Part shown: piece after piece, positions 31,925-40,121 of the stretch
Numbering within the stretch: the first letter of the stretch is position 1
How the letters are laid out: each line of letters begins with the position of its first letter
Source of the DNA: DATFFO01 sp963772815
Lineage (GTDB): Bacteria > Actinomycetota > Acidimicrobiia > Spongiisociales > ZC4RG35
DNA: 64,000 nucleotides
Direction: 5' to 3'
NCBI GenBank assembly: GCA_963772815.1
Contig: CAVYYV010000002.1
Location: 1 to 64,000 of the forward strand
Translations under genes and position numbers: made by a program
The notes under the pieces: model-generated
What the model saw: only the letters and a program-made list of their open reading frames with translations
What the model was told of the DNA's origin: nothing
Database searches by the model: none

Positions 31925-33433
31925 ATGTGGCTCGACTACTTCCTGGACCGCAACGAGCGGCTGGGTCCCGACGAGACGGCTTCGGTCGACGTTCGGCGCC
32001 GGCTCACCCATCGGGAGCTAAACACCCGCAGCCGGGCCCTGGCCCGCGGCCTGGCGCGGATCGGAATCGGAGCTGGGGACCGGGTGGGGATGCTGTCGCG
32101 TAACTCGGTCGACATGTTCGAGGCCTACATGGCCATATCCCGGGCCGGAGCGATCGCCGTCCCCTTCAACTTCCGCTGGACCCCACCCGAGATCCGTTAC
32201 GCCGCCGATGACTCCGGCATCACCGCCTTGCTCTACGAGCCGGAGCCGTTCGAGACCCTGGGCAGCGCTTTCGACGACATGGACCTCAAGCTGAACGTGG
32301 CGCTGGGCTCGCTCGAGTATGAGCGCCTGGCGCTGGGACAGGGTGATGACGACCAGATCTCCCTGCCCGTCGGCGACCTGGACGATCCGTTCGCAATCCT
32401 GTATACGTCGGGCACCACCGGTCACCCCAAGGGCTCGATCGTACGCCAGCGAGCCCTCCGAGCCCAGTTCATGGGGATGGTCGACACCATCCGCATGGAC
32501 CGCAACAGCCGCTTCATGCAGGGCACCCCCCTGTTCCATATCGGCATCACGGTCGCCACCAGCTTCCTCGCCGCCGGTGGTTCGACCGTCTTCTACCGGG
32601 ACTTCGTCCCCAACGAGGTCCTCGACCTGATGGAGGGCGAGCGGGTCACCCACTTCATCACCGCCCCGACGGTGATCCAATTCCTGGTCCAGGGCGCCGA
32701 CGTCCGCAGCCGCGATTTCAACAGCCTGCTGGAGATCGGCTACGGCGCCGCCCCGATGCGTCCCTCGGTCCTGAGCCAGGCCATGGAGGCGTTCGGCTGC
32801 AACTTCCGCCAGGTGTATGGGCTGACCGAGGGAGGCGGCGTGGTAACCAGCCTCGACCCGGCCGACCATTTCGACGAGGTCCTGCGCGACACCTCCGTCG
32901 GCCGACCCCTGATCGGCATCGAGGTCGCCGTCCGAGACACCGACGACGAATGGGTCGCGGCCACTGACTGGGGCGAGGTGTGCATCAAAGGCGAGAGCGT
33001 GATGACCGAGTACTGGGGGAAGCCCGAGGCCACCGAAAAGGCCATCACCGAAGGATGGCTGCGCACCGGCGACGTCGGGTGGATGGACGACCAGGGCTAT
33101 CTGTACCTGGTCGATCGTCGCAACGACATGCTCATCACGGGCGGCGAGAACGTCTACCCGGCCGAGGTGGAGATGGCCGTCGACGCCGTCGACGGTGTGG
33201 AGGAGTCGGCCGTGATCGGAGTCCCCGACGAGAAGTGGGGCGAGGTCCCGATCGCTTTCGTGGTGCTCGAGGATGGCGCCGACCTGGACGAGGCCACCAT
33301 CATCGAGGCCTGCAGCCAGCACCTCGCCCGCTACAAGGTCCCCAAGCAGGTCCGCTTCATCGACGAGCTGCCCAAGAACCAGCTGGGAAAGATCCTCCGC
33401 CGGGAGCTACGACAACAGGCCCAGGTGGGCTAG
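31925..33433 (+). CDS. AMP-dependent acyl-CoA synthetase/ligase
   Basis: 502 residues of the ANL superfamily. P-loop ILYTSGTTGHPKGSIV is near 157-172, the substrate/adenylate motif YGLTEGGGV near 300, and GWLRTGDVGWMDDQGYLYLV with DRRNDMLITGGENVYPAEVE forms the hinge. The catalytic Lys is in PKNQLGKILRRELR near the C-terminus. It activates a carboxylic acid as acyl-AMP and transfers it to CoA; the pocket does not allow choosing between fatty and aromatic acids by eye. ATG 31925 follows AGGAGAACGACC. Monocistronic in context. Confidence 0.9.
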   Translation: MWLDYFLDRNERLGPDETASVDVRRRLTHRELNTRSRALARGLARIGIGAGDRVGMLSRNSVDMFEAYMAISRAGAIAVPFNFRWTPPEIRYAADDSGITALLYEPEPFETLGSAFDDMDLKLNVALGSLEYERLALGQGDDDQISLPVGDLDDPFAILYTSGTTGHPKGSIVRQRALRAQFMGMVDTIRMDRNSRFMQGTPLFHIGITVATSFLAAGGSTVFYRDFVPNEVLDLMEGERVTHFITAPTVIQFLVQGADVRSRDFNSLLEIGYGAAPMRPSVLSQAMEAFGCNFRQVYGLTEGGGVVTSLDPADHFDEVLRDTSVGRPLIGIEVAVRDTDDEWVAATDWGEVCIKGESVMTEYWGKPEATEKAITEGWLRTGDVGWMDDQGYLYLVDRRNDMLITGGENVYPAEVEMAVDAVDGVEESAVIGVPDEKWGEVPIAFVVLEDGADLDEATIIEACSQHLARYKVPKQVRFIDELPKNQLGKILRRELRQQAQVG

Positions 33434-33532
33434 ACGAGCGAAGCAAACCGGAGGGGGACACGCGCAAGGCGTCGTGATCCCCCTCCCCGTCCTCCGGGCG
33501 GTACTCGCCCGTCGGGCGGAGAGAGGAAACGC

Positions 33533-33955
33533 TCAGCAGGGGACCACTCCGTAGGGCAGAGGGGTGGGCTCGGGGACTTCCTCGGGCTGGGTCGTGGTGG
33601 CTACAGGCTGGGTAGTCGGCGGGGCTTGGTCGACGTCGAGGATCGGGTCCTGTTCGGGCTGGGTGCCGGTGGCGACGAATTCGCCGCTGGCGACCAGTTC
33701 GCTGTCTTCCCACACCGCCCAGGCCTGTGACGAGGCCGTGTCGAACCCGGTGTTGTCGAAGATGAACGACTCTCCCGGGGCGAGGACCACCTGGGCGGCT
33801 CCGTCGTAGGCCTGCACGGCGTAGGTGTGTGGGGATTGGGTGTCGTTGGCGACGGTCACGGTGTTGTCACCGTTGTGCGTCACCGTGGCAGCTCCGGCAG
33901 GCAAGGCCACTGCGAGCAGGAGGGCCACGATCGTGGCCAGTGCGGTTCGGTGCAT
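33533..33955 (-). CDS. Small secreted protein with Pro/Thr-rich tail
   Basis: 140 residues. Signal peptide MHRTALATIVALLLAVALPA, cleavage probably after GAA. The mature part VTHNGDNTVTVANDTQSPHT to WAVWEDSELVASGEF is a small beta domain, and the C-terminal 40 residues are rich in P, T, Q and E (PPTTQPVATTTQPEE), like a wall-spanning linker. GGAGGTG lies before the ATG. No lipobox. Not recognised as a known family. Confidence 0.7.
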   Translation of the reverse strand: MHRTALATIVALLLAVALPAGAATVTHNGDNTVTVANDTQSPHTYAVQAYDGAAQVVLAPGESFIFDNTGFDTASSQAWAVWEDSELVASGEFVATGTQPEQDPILDVDQAPPTTQPVATTTQPEEVPEPTPLPYGVVPC

Positions 33956-34069
33956 ATGCGCACCTCCTTCTAAGGTATTGCATCGGTCCCGCACGAGCAA
34001 AGTTGAACCGTCCCAAACCACCCGCTCGCCCCAGGCACTGGCCGGCGACCGGCCACTACCCTTCACCCG

Positions 34070-36838
34070 GTGCCGGCCGTCACTTTTCTCTTCACTGACA
34101 TCGAGGGTTCGACACGGCTGTGGGAGGCGCATCCCCAGGCGATGCGCCAGGCACTCGAGACCCACGACGAGCTGATCCGCAAAGAGGTCGAGGCCGACCA
34201 CGGCACCGTGTTCAAGCACACCGGCGACGGAGCCCTGGCCGCCTTCGGATCGGCGGTGGACGCCCTCAACGCGGCGGCGGGGATCCAGAATCGGATGAAC
34301 GAGACCACGCATCCCGACGTCGGCGTGCTTCGGCTGCGGATGGCGGTCCACACCGGCGAGGTCGATGAACGCGACGGCGACTATTTCGGGCCGCCCCTCA
34401 ACCGCACCGCCCGACTGATGTCGGTGGCCCACGGCGGCCAGGTCCTGGTGAGCCTGGTAACCGAACGTCTGGCCGGCTCCGGGCTCGACGAGTCACTCCG
34501 CCTACGGCCGCTCGGCGAGTACCGGCTGCGGGACCTGGCCCGGCTGGAGGAGGTCTTCCAGCTCGACATCGATGGGCTCCCCCGCGACTTTCCCCCGCTC
34601 GCAACACCTGACCTGGTGCCCAACAACCTCCCCACCCAGCCCACCTCCTTCGTGGGCCGGGACCAGGACCTGGCCGAGGTCACCAAGCTGGTGCGTGGCG
34701 CTCGCCTCGTCACCCTCACCGGTGTGGGTGGCGCCGGCAAGACCCGCCTCGCCCTCCAGACCTCCGCCGACATCGGAGCCGAGTTTCCCGACGGGAACTG
34801 GCTGATCGAACTGGCCACCATCAACGACCCGGATCTGATCGACGACGCCACCGCCGACGCCCTCGGCGTGGCCCAAGCCACCGAACAGAGCCTCCGCAAA
34901 GGCGTGCTCGACTACCTAGCCGACCGAACGCTCCTGCTGATTCTCGACAACTGCGAGCATCTCATCGACGGGGCTGCCGACTTCGTCACCGATGTCCTCA
35001 CCCACACTCCCGACGTGCGGATCATCGCCACCAGCCGCGAGCTGTTGGGCGTCAGCGGCGAGGTGGCCTACGGGCTGCGTTCGATGACTATGCCATCGCA
35101 AACGGATCTCTTGCCCGCTGCCGAGCTGCTGCGCCACGACGCCATCCGCCTCTTCCTCGAGCGGGCCCAAGCAGCCAAACCCGACTTCCACCTCAGCGCC
35201 CAAACCGCCCCGGCCGTCGCAGAGATCTGCCGTCGCCTCGACGGAATGCCTCTCGCCCTGGAGCTGGCCGCCGCCCGCCTGCGCTCGTTCAGCCCCCAAC
35301 AGATCGCCGCCAACCTCGACCAGCGGTTCCGCCTTCTCACCGGGGGAAGCCGCACTGCGCTCCCCCGCCAGCAGACTCTGGCCGCCGCCATCGACTGGTC
35401 CTACCGCCTCCTCGACGAGCCCGAGCGGCGCCTGTTCGAGCGGCTCTCCGTGTTCCAGGGCGGTTTCACTCTGGAAGCAGTCAGTCAGGTGTGTACCGAC
35501 GATGACCTGGACGAGTTCCAGATCTGGGAGTTACTGCCCTCGCTGGTCGACAAATCCCTCGTAGCGGCCGACGTCGACGCCGAGGAGGCGCGCTATCGCC
35601 TTTTGGAAACCCTGCGCCAGTTCGCCAGGGACCTTCTGGACGAGAGTGGCAGTGCCGATGAGTTCCGTCGCCGCCACGCCACCTTCTACCGGGATCTGGC
35701 GCTGGAGGCCGGCAAGCACATCAGAGGGCCCGACGAGGCTATCTGGTGGGCCCGGATCGACACCGAGCTGGACAACCTGCGCCAGGCCATGACCTGGGCG
35801 ATGGAATCGGACCAGCCTGAAGTGGCGCTCGAGACCGCAGCCGGCTTTTGGCGTTTCTGGTGGTTCAAAGCCCGCTGGAGCGAGGGTGCCACATGGCTGG
35901 AGCGTACCTACGCTGCCGCCGGCCCCGATGCTTCCAAGCATCTACGGGCAGCGGGACGTCTGGGGCTGGGATCACTGCTCGAGGGCACCGACCGTCACCT
36001 GGAAGCGGTCGAGCATCTTCGGAAGACGATCGAGCTGTACACCGAGCTTGAGCAAGAAGGGGCAGACAATTCGATCCTGATGAGCAGCTACCCGGCTTCG
36101 TTCATCAACCTGTCGGTGGCGGTCCAGCAAGCCGGTGGCGAACAGCAGGAAGTGGCCGATCTCAATCGGCGAGCTTTGGAGGTGGCCCGGAGGATTGGAG
36201 ACGAGGCAGGCGTAGCCGTGGCCCTGGGCAACTTGGCGGAATCCGCCGCCGTTGCGGGTGATGTCGAAGAGGCTAGGGAGCGGTTCGAGGAGGCGTTGGC
36301 TACCTCCGCCGCCCTGGGTTCCCGTCAAAGGCTGATCGAGCAGAATCTCCAGATCGGGCAGTTCGAGCTGGCGGAGGGATCGCTGGATCTAGCCCGATCA
36401 GCCTTTCAGAGGGTGGTGCAGCTGGGCGAAGAGGCCCGGCTTCCTTTCTACGTTCTGTTGGGTCGGATTCAGATGGCCATGTGTGACCTGGAGGGCGGGG
36501 ATCCCGATGCGCTGGAACGATTCGATCGAGCCCTGGCCGAGGCATTCGAGGATCCCGACCTGGCGACCCACCCGATCAACCGCCAGATGTTCATCTCATT
36601 CCGCGCCTACATCGAAACCCGGGCCGGGAACCTGGACCGCGCCGCCACGCTCCTGGGTGCGTCTCTCGCTCTGGAGGAGAAGGGCTCCCCGCCCGACTGG
36701 GCGCACCAGATGCGCCTTGACGAGGTCAACCGGGTCGTCCGGGAAGGCTTGGATTCCGGAGGATGGGAGGAAGCCATCGAGGCGGGGCGCAAGCTAGATG
36801 AGGCCTCCACGTCGGCGATGATCCTGGGATGGGTCTGA
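34070..36838 (+). CDS. Class III nucleotide cyclase - STAND ATPase - TPR regulator
   Basis: 922 residues from GTG. Cyclase: VTFLFTDIEGSTRLWEAHPQ (metal Asp) and HTGDGALAAFGSAVDAL (second metal Asp), then HTGEVDERDGDYFGPPLNRT and ARLM. STAND ATPase: LVTLTGVGGAGKTRLAL near 220, LLLILDNCEHLIDGA (Walker B), IIATSREL and GMPLALELAAARLRS. C-terminal TPR region from about 560. Same order as the protein at 23901 but not a recent copy. Standing alone, with a hairpin after the stop. Confidence 0.87.
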   Translation: MPAVTFLFTDIEGSTRLWEAHPQAMRQALETHDELIRKEVEADHGTVFKHTGDGALAAFGSAVDALNAAAGIQNRMNETTHPDVGVLRLRMAVHTGEVDERDGDYFGPPLNRTARLMSVAHGGQVLVSLVTERLAGSGLDESLRLRPLGEYRLRDLARLEEVFQLDIDGLPRDFPPLATPDLVPNNLPTQPTSFVGRDQDLAEVTKLVRGARLVTLTGVGGAGKTRLALQTSADIGAEFPDGNWLIELATINDPDLIDDATADALGVAQATEQSLRKGVLDYLADRTLLLILDNCEHLIDGAADFVTDVLTHTPDVRIIATSRELLGVSGEVAYGLRSMTMPSQTDLLPAAELLRHDAIRLFLERAQAAKPDFHLSAQTAPAVAEICRRLDGMPLALELAAARLRSFSPQQIAANLDQRFRLLTGGSRTALPRQQTLAAAIDWSYRLLDEPERRLFERLSVFQGGFTLEAVSQVCTDDDLDEFQIWELLPSLVDKSLVAADVDAEEARYRLLETLRQFARDLLDESGSADEFRRRHATFYRDLALEAGKHIRGPDEAIWWARIDTELDNLRQAMTWAMESDQPEVALETAAGFWRFWWFKARWSEGATWLERTYAAAGPDASKHLRAAGRLGLGSLLEGTDRHLEAVEHLRKTIELYTELEQEGADNSILMSSYPASFINLSVAVQQAGGEQQEVADLNRRALEVARRIGDEAGVAVALGNLAESAAVAGDVEEARERFEEALATSAALGSRQRLIEQNLQIGQFELAEGSLDLARSAFQRVVQLGEEARLPFYVLLGRIQMAMCDLEGGDPDALERFDRALAEAFEDPDLATHPINRQMFISFRAYIETRAGNLDRAATLLGASLALEEKGSPPDWAHQMRLDEVNRVVREGLDSGGWEEAIEAGRKLDEASTSAMILGWV

Positions 36839-37258
36839 GTCCTTTCCGGCTGCACGGCGCCTCTCCATAGCCTCGCAAGAGTCGGCCAGGGGGTGGGGGT
36901 ATTCCCCCATTGACCCGTGGCGCGATCCGTCCTCAACATGGCGACATGGAGACGACCGGAATGCACGGGGGTGCCTTCGGGGGCGGCCGAGGAGATATCG
37001 CCCCCCGGATTGCATTGGCCTACCTTCCCGACGACCACCTGATTCTCGTGGCAGTCGCCTACACGCTGACCGCGACGTTACGAAGGGTGGTTCCCGCCTT
37101 GGAGGCAGTCCCCGACCCGGACCCTCGGACGACATGCTCGGTCTCGCAAAATAGTGCCTGGTCGGTCCGGACCGCCTCTCTCCGCCCCCTCCACCGGAAG
37201 GGTCGGGTTCGTAGTGTTCATCGAGTCGGTATCTAACCCGACCAGGAGCTGAGCGGCG
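36839..37258. other. Intergenic stretch with hairpin
   Basis: TGGGGG-TATT-CCCCCA at 36894-36909, about 55 bases after the cyclase stop, may be a terminator. The 420 bases otherwise show no gene I can support; a 108-codon open frame at 36910 has no family resemblance. Promoter elements for the operon starting at 37259 must lie here but are not obvious. Confidence 0.45.
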
Positions 37259-37402
37259 ATGGAACCTGAGACGCACAGCCGTTGGGACTGGCTTTGGACC
37301 TCGCTCCGCGTCCTGACCTGGGTGATCATCGGCGTGGTGGCGTTGCTGATCCTGTCCGGCGGCGTGTGCTTCGTCCTGGGAAACGCCGGAGTCTTTGGAT
37401 GA
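37259..37402 (+). CDS. Small single-pass membrane protein, first gene of the Lgt/radical SAM operon
   Basis: 47 residues, too short for routine calling: MEPETHSRWDWLWTSLRVLT then WVIIGVVALLILSGGVCFVL and GNAGVFG. One hydrophobic helix with a charged N-terminal segment. Its stop overlaps the ATG of the Lgt-like gene (ATGA), and the next two junctions are built the same way, so it is likely to be translated. CAGGAG lies upstream. Perhaps a small subunit or regulator of the neighbouring membrane enzyme (inference). Confidence 0.6.
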   Translation: MEPETHSRWDWLWTSLRVLTWVIIGVVALLILSGGVCFVLGNAGVFG

Positions 37403-38181
37403 GACCCGTCTTGTTCCACGTCGGCGGGTTCGCCGTACCCACCCACGATTTCTTCGTTGTCCTCGGGGTGCTCGTGGCTGTGGCGGTGTTCGGTCTCGAG
37501 ATCAGAAGACGGGGCGCCTACGACCGCCGACTGGGTTGGGTGGTGGCGGGTGCCATCCTCACCGGTGCGATCTTCGCCCGGGTCTCGACTGTGTGGAGAT
37601 ACCTGGCGGCAGAACCCGACCCGAGCTTGCTCGGTATTTGGCTGTACGGAGGAAAATCCGTGCTGGGCGGGCTGGCTGGCGCCTATGTGGGTGCCGTCGC
37701 CACCAAACGGCTGGTGGGCTATCGGTCGCACACCGGCGACTTCTTCGCTCCCGCCGTCGCCCTGGGCATGGCGGTGGGTCGTGTGGGTTGCTTTCTGACC
37801 GAACAGATCGGAACCCCCACCACCATGCCCTGGGGAATCCGAGTCTCGACGGAGACGGCGGCCAGCATGGAGTCGTGCCCCCAATGCAGACTGGGAGTCC
37901 CTCTCCACCCCAGTTTCCTATACGAGATAGCCTTTCTACTGATCTTGTTCGGGGTGCTGATGGCTGTGCGAAAACGTCCCCTTCCCGATGGGGAGCTGTT
38001 CAAGATCTTCCTCGGGACCTACGCGGTCTTCCGCTTCCTGGTCGAGTTCGTCCGCGGCAACCCACCCATGCTCGGGCCCCTGTCAGGCTCCCAGGTTTTC
38101 CTGATCCTGACCATGCCGCTCCTGGCTAAGCATTTCCTCGCCCAAACCCGCCGCGGCGCCTACCGGATGGCGACGGCATGA
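37399..38181 (+). CDS. Divergent Lgt-like (prolipoprotein diacylglyceryl transferase family) membrane protein
   Basis: 260 residues, about seven membrane helices. Family marks: GGKSVLGGLAGAYVGAVAT, ALGMAVGRVGCFLTEQIG, LHPSFLYEI and YAVFRFLVEFVRGN. True Lgt has HGGL, GRxGNF and FREP-type motifs. Here His is Leu (LGGL) and Asn is Cys (GRVGCF), while the two arginines are kept. It therefore probably handles phospholipid but not by the standard reaction or not on lipobox proteins. An extra CPQC motif near 160 is unusual. Coupled by overlaps to the small gene before it and the radical SAM gene after it. Moderately sure of family, unsure of function. Confidence 0.75.
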   Translation: MRPVLFHVGGFAVPTHDFFVVLGVLVAVAVFGLEIRRRGAYDRRLGWVVAGAILTGAIFARVSTVWRYLAAEPDPSLLGIWLYGGKSVLGGLAGAYVGAVATKRLVGYRSHTGDFFAPAVALGMAVGRVGCFLTEQIGTPTTMPWGIRVSTETAASMESCPQCRLGVPLHPSFLYEIAFLLILFGVLMAVRKRPLPDGELFKIFLGTYAVFRFLVEFVRGNPPMLGPLSGSQVFLILTMPLLAKHFLAQTRRGAYRMATA

Positions 38182-39743
38182 CTACTGGTATGCCGGTGCG
38201 CGAGGATCGGATCCATCGCTACGTAGTCGCCTTCTGCCCTCATTGTCACGAAGAGGAGCCCGAACGGCCCCTCGATGAGATTCAGCGCTTGTCCGGTTAC
38301 CTGGCCGAGGCGGAAGGGCGAGTCTGGCTGGTGCGGGGCTGTTCCCGCCACGGCAAGGTCATCACCCTCTATGACGAGAACCCCGAGATCCTCACCTACC
38401 TGGAGCAGTGGACCGCACCTACCAAGCATCACCTACCCGATCTGGCAGGAAACTTCGACCCGGTCCCGGCTGCCTACCTGCGCGGGCTGGGCGAGATGCA
38501 GACCCAGCACACCTGTATCCTGCTCGAAGACATCACCGAGTCGTGCAACCTCCGCTGCCCGACCTGTTTCGCCGACTCCGCTCCTGCCATGACGGGGATG
38601 GCATCGCCTGAAACGGTGCTGGCCAACATCGATGCTCGCCTCTCCCGGGAGAATGGACGGCTCGACGTGGTGATGATCTCGGGCGGAGAGCCCACCATCT
38701 ACCCGGGATTCACCGAGCTGCTCGACCGGGTGCTCGAACGCGACATCGTCAGGGTCCTGGTCAACACCAACGGCATCGAGTTGTCCCGCGACGACCAATT
38801 GCTGCAATGGTTCCGGCGCAATCGCTCCCGGGTCGAGGTGTATCTCCAATTCGACGGGTTCCGCAAGGAGACCTACCTCCATCACCGTCGCGCCGACCTG
38901 CGGGCCATGAAGCAACGAGCCATCGAGCGTCTATCCGATGCCGGCGTGTTCACCACCCTGACCATGACTGCCTCGCTGGGCGTCAACGACGACGAAATCG
39001 GTGACGTGGTCATGCATGCCCTCGACACCCCTTTCGTGGGCGGGGTATCGATCCAACCCACGTTCGGGTCTGGACGGTCGGCGACTATCGATCCGCTGGA
39101 CCGTCTCACCCACACCGGCGTCTTGGCCCGTCTCGGACCGCAAACGTCGGGCGTGGTGAGTTGGCAGGATCTCATCGCCCTCCCCTGCTCGCATCCCCAC
39201 TGCTGCTCGGTCGGATACATGTTGATGACCGACGACGGGAGTTGGAAGTCGCTGTGCGCCATCATCGGTCACGATCGCCTCCTCCAGCACCTGGACCTGG
39301 TTTCCAACCGCATCGTCGACCCACTCCTCGACGCCGACCTGAAGGTGCTGGTTAAGGAGTCACTCCTGGGCCTCTTCAGCGAGCAATCCTCCCTGAGTCA
39401 TCCCGCCGTGGGAGAGTTATGGCATACGATCTGTGACAGCTGCGACCTGGGCATCTCCAGCCTGCTTCGGCTGGCCGGCACCCGGGTGGGAAACCAGAAC
39501 AAGCTGCGGGAGATGCTCGCCCGGAGGGTGAAGCGGATCACCATCAAGCCGTTCATGGACATCAGCACCATGATCGAGGAGCGCCTGCTCCAATGCTGCG
39601 TCCACGTCGGGACTCGCTCTCGAGACGGCGACCAGTGTGCCCCCTTCTGTGCGGTCCAGGCCTGGTCTCCCCTGGCTCGGATGAAACTGCCCACCACCCC
39701 GGCACCCCCCGCTGTGCCCGTTCACCTGGGAGAGAGGCCGTGA
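38178..39743 (+). CDS. Radical SAM protein of the Tes/MJ0619-like group
   Basis: 521 residues. N-terminal rubredoxin-like segment AFCPHCHEEEPERP to RGCSRHGKVITLYDE, then the radical SAM cluster ESCNLRCPTCFADSAPA (CxxxCxxC near 115-122) with MISGGEPTIYPGF. Extra cysteine groups follow: LPCSHPHCCSVGYML, ICDSCDLG, and QCCVHVG with QCAPFC near the end, probably for auxiliary clusters. This layout matches the family of archaeal tetraether lipid synthase (MJ0619), which joins isoprenoid chains by radical C-C coupling. The substrate here is unknown. Overlaps both neighbours by four bases. Family call moderate; lipid role inferred. Confidence 0.7.
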   Translation: MTTGMPVREDRIHRYVVAFCPHCHEEEPERPLDEIQRLSGYLAEAEGRVWLVRGCSRHGKVITLYDENPEILTYLEQWTAPTKHHLPDLAGNFDPVPAAYLRGLGEMQTQHTCILLEDITESCNLRCPTCFADSAPAMTGMASPETVLANIDARLSRENGRLDVVMISGGEPTIYPGFTELLDRVLERDIVRVLVNTNGIELSRDDQLLQWFRRNRSRVEVYLQFDGFRKETYLHHRRADLRAMKQRAIERLSDAGVFTTLTMTASLGVNDDEIGDVVMHALDTPFVGGVSIQPTFGSGRSATIDPLDRLTHTGVLARLGPQTSGVVSWQDLIALPCSHPHCCSVGYMLMTDDGSWKSLCAIIGHDRLLQHLDLVSNRIVDPLLDADLKVLVKESLLGLFSEQSSLSHPAVGELWHTICDSCDLGISSLLRLAGTRVGNQNKLREMLARRVKRITIKPFMDISTMIEERLLQCCVHVGTRSRDGDQCAPFCAVQAWSPLARMKLPTTPAPPAVPVHLGERP

Positions 39744-40033
39744 CCCGGAGGCCACCGAGAGCGCTGACCGACCGGCCCGTGACCGAGGTCAGCCGCGCGG
39801 TCGACCCGCTCAAGTTCTGCGTGGCGGCGACGGTGGCCGCCATCGCCTGGCTCGTCACCCCGGCTCTGGCCGTAGCCGTCTTCGCATCTCTGGGCATCGT
39901 CGCCTACTGGAAGGCATATCGACGTGGGCTGCTGCGGAGCCGATGCCTGATAGGCGATACCCGCCTGGTTCTGGTCTATCTGTTGGCTTTGGGCCTGGGC
40001 GGGCTCATCCTCACCGTTGCGCGATTCGCCTGA
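39740..40033 (+). CDS. Small two-pass membrane protein, last gene of the operon
   Basis: 97 residues from GTG 39740, which overlaps the radical SAM stop (GTGA). A basic N-terminus (MTRRPPRALTDRPV), then helix FCVAATVAAIAWLVTPALAV and AVFASLGIVAYWK, a basic loop AYRRGLLRSRC, and helix LVLVYLLALGLGGLILTVAR. No recognised family. Its coupling suggests it works in the membrane with the Lgt-like and radical SAM proteins. Confidence 0.65.
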   Translation: MTRRPPRALTDRPVTEVSRAVDPLKFCVAATVAAIAWLVTPALAVAVFASLGIVAYWKAYRRGLLRSRCLIGDTRLVLVYLLALGLGGLILTVARFA

Positions 40034-40121
40034 GCGGCGCCCCCCGGCCGGCCCGGGCCCGACCCCAGGCCTGGGCCTTAGCGGAAAGATCGGCGGAGGC
40101 AGGGGGACAGCGAGGAGGTGG

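Noticed and set aside
36910..37236. 108-codon plus-strand frame before the Lgt-like operon
   Set aside because: No recognisable domain or good ribosome-binding site; probably non-coding leader.
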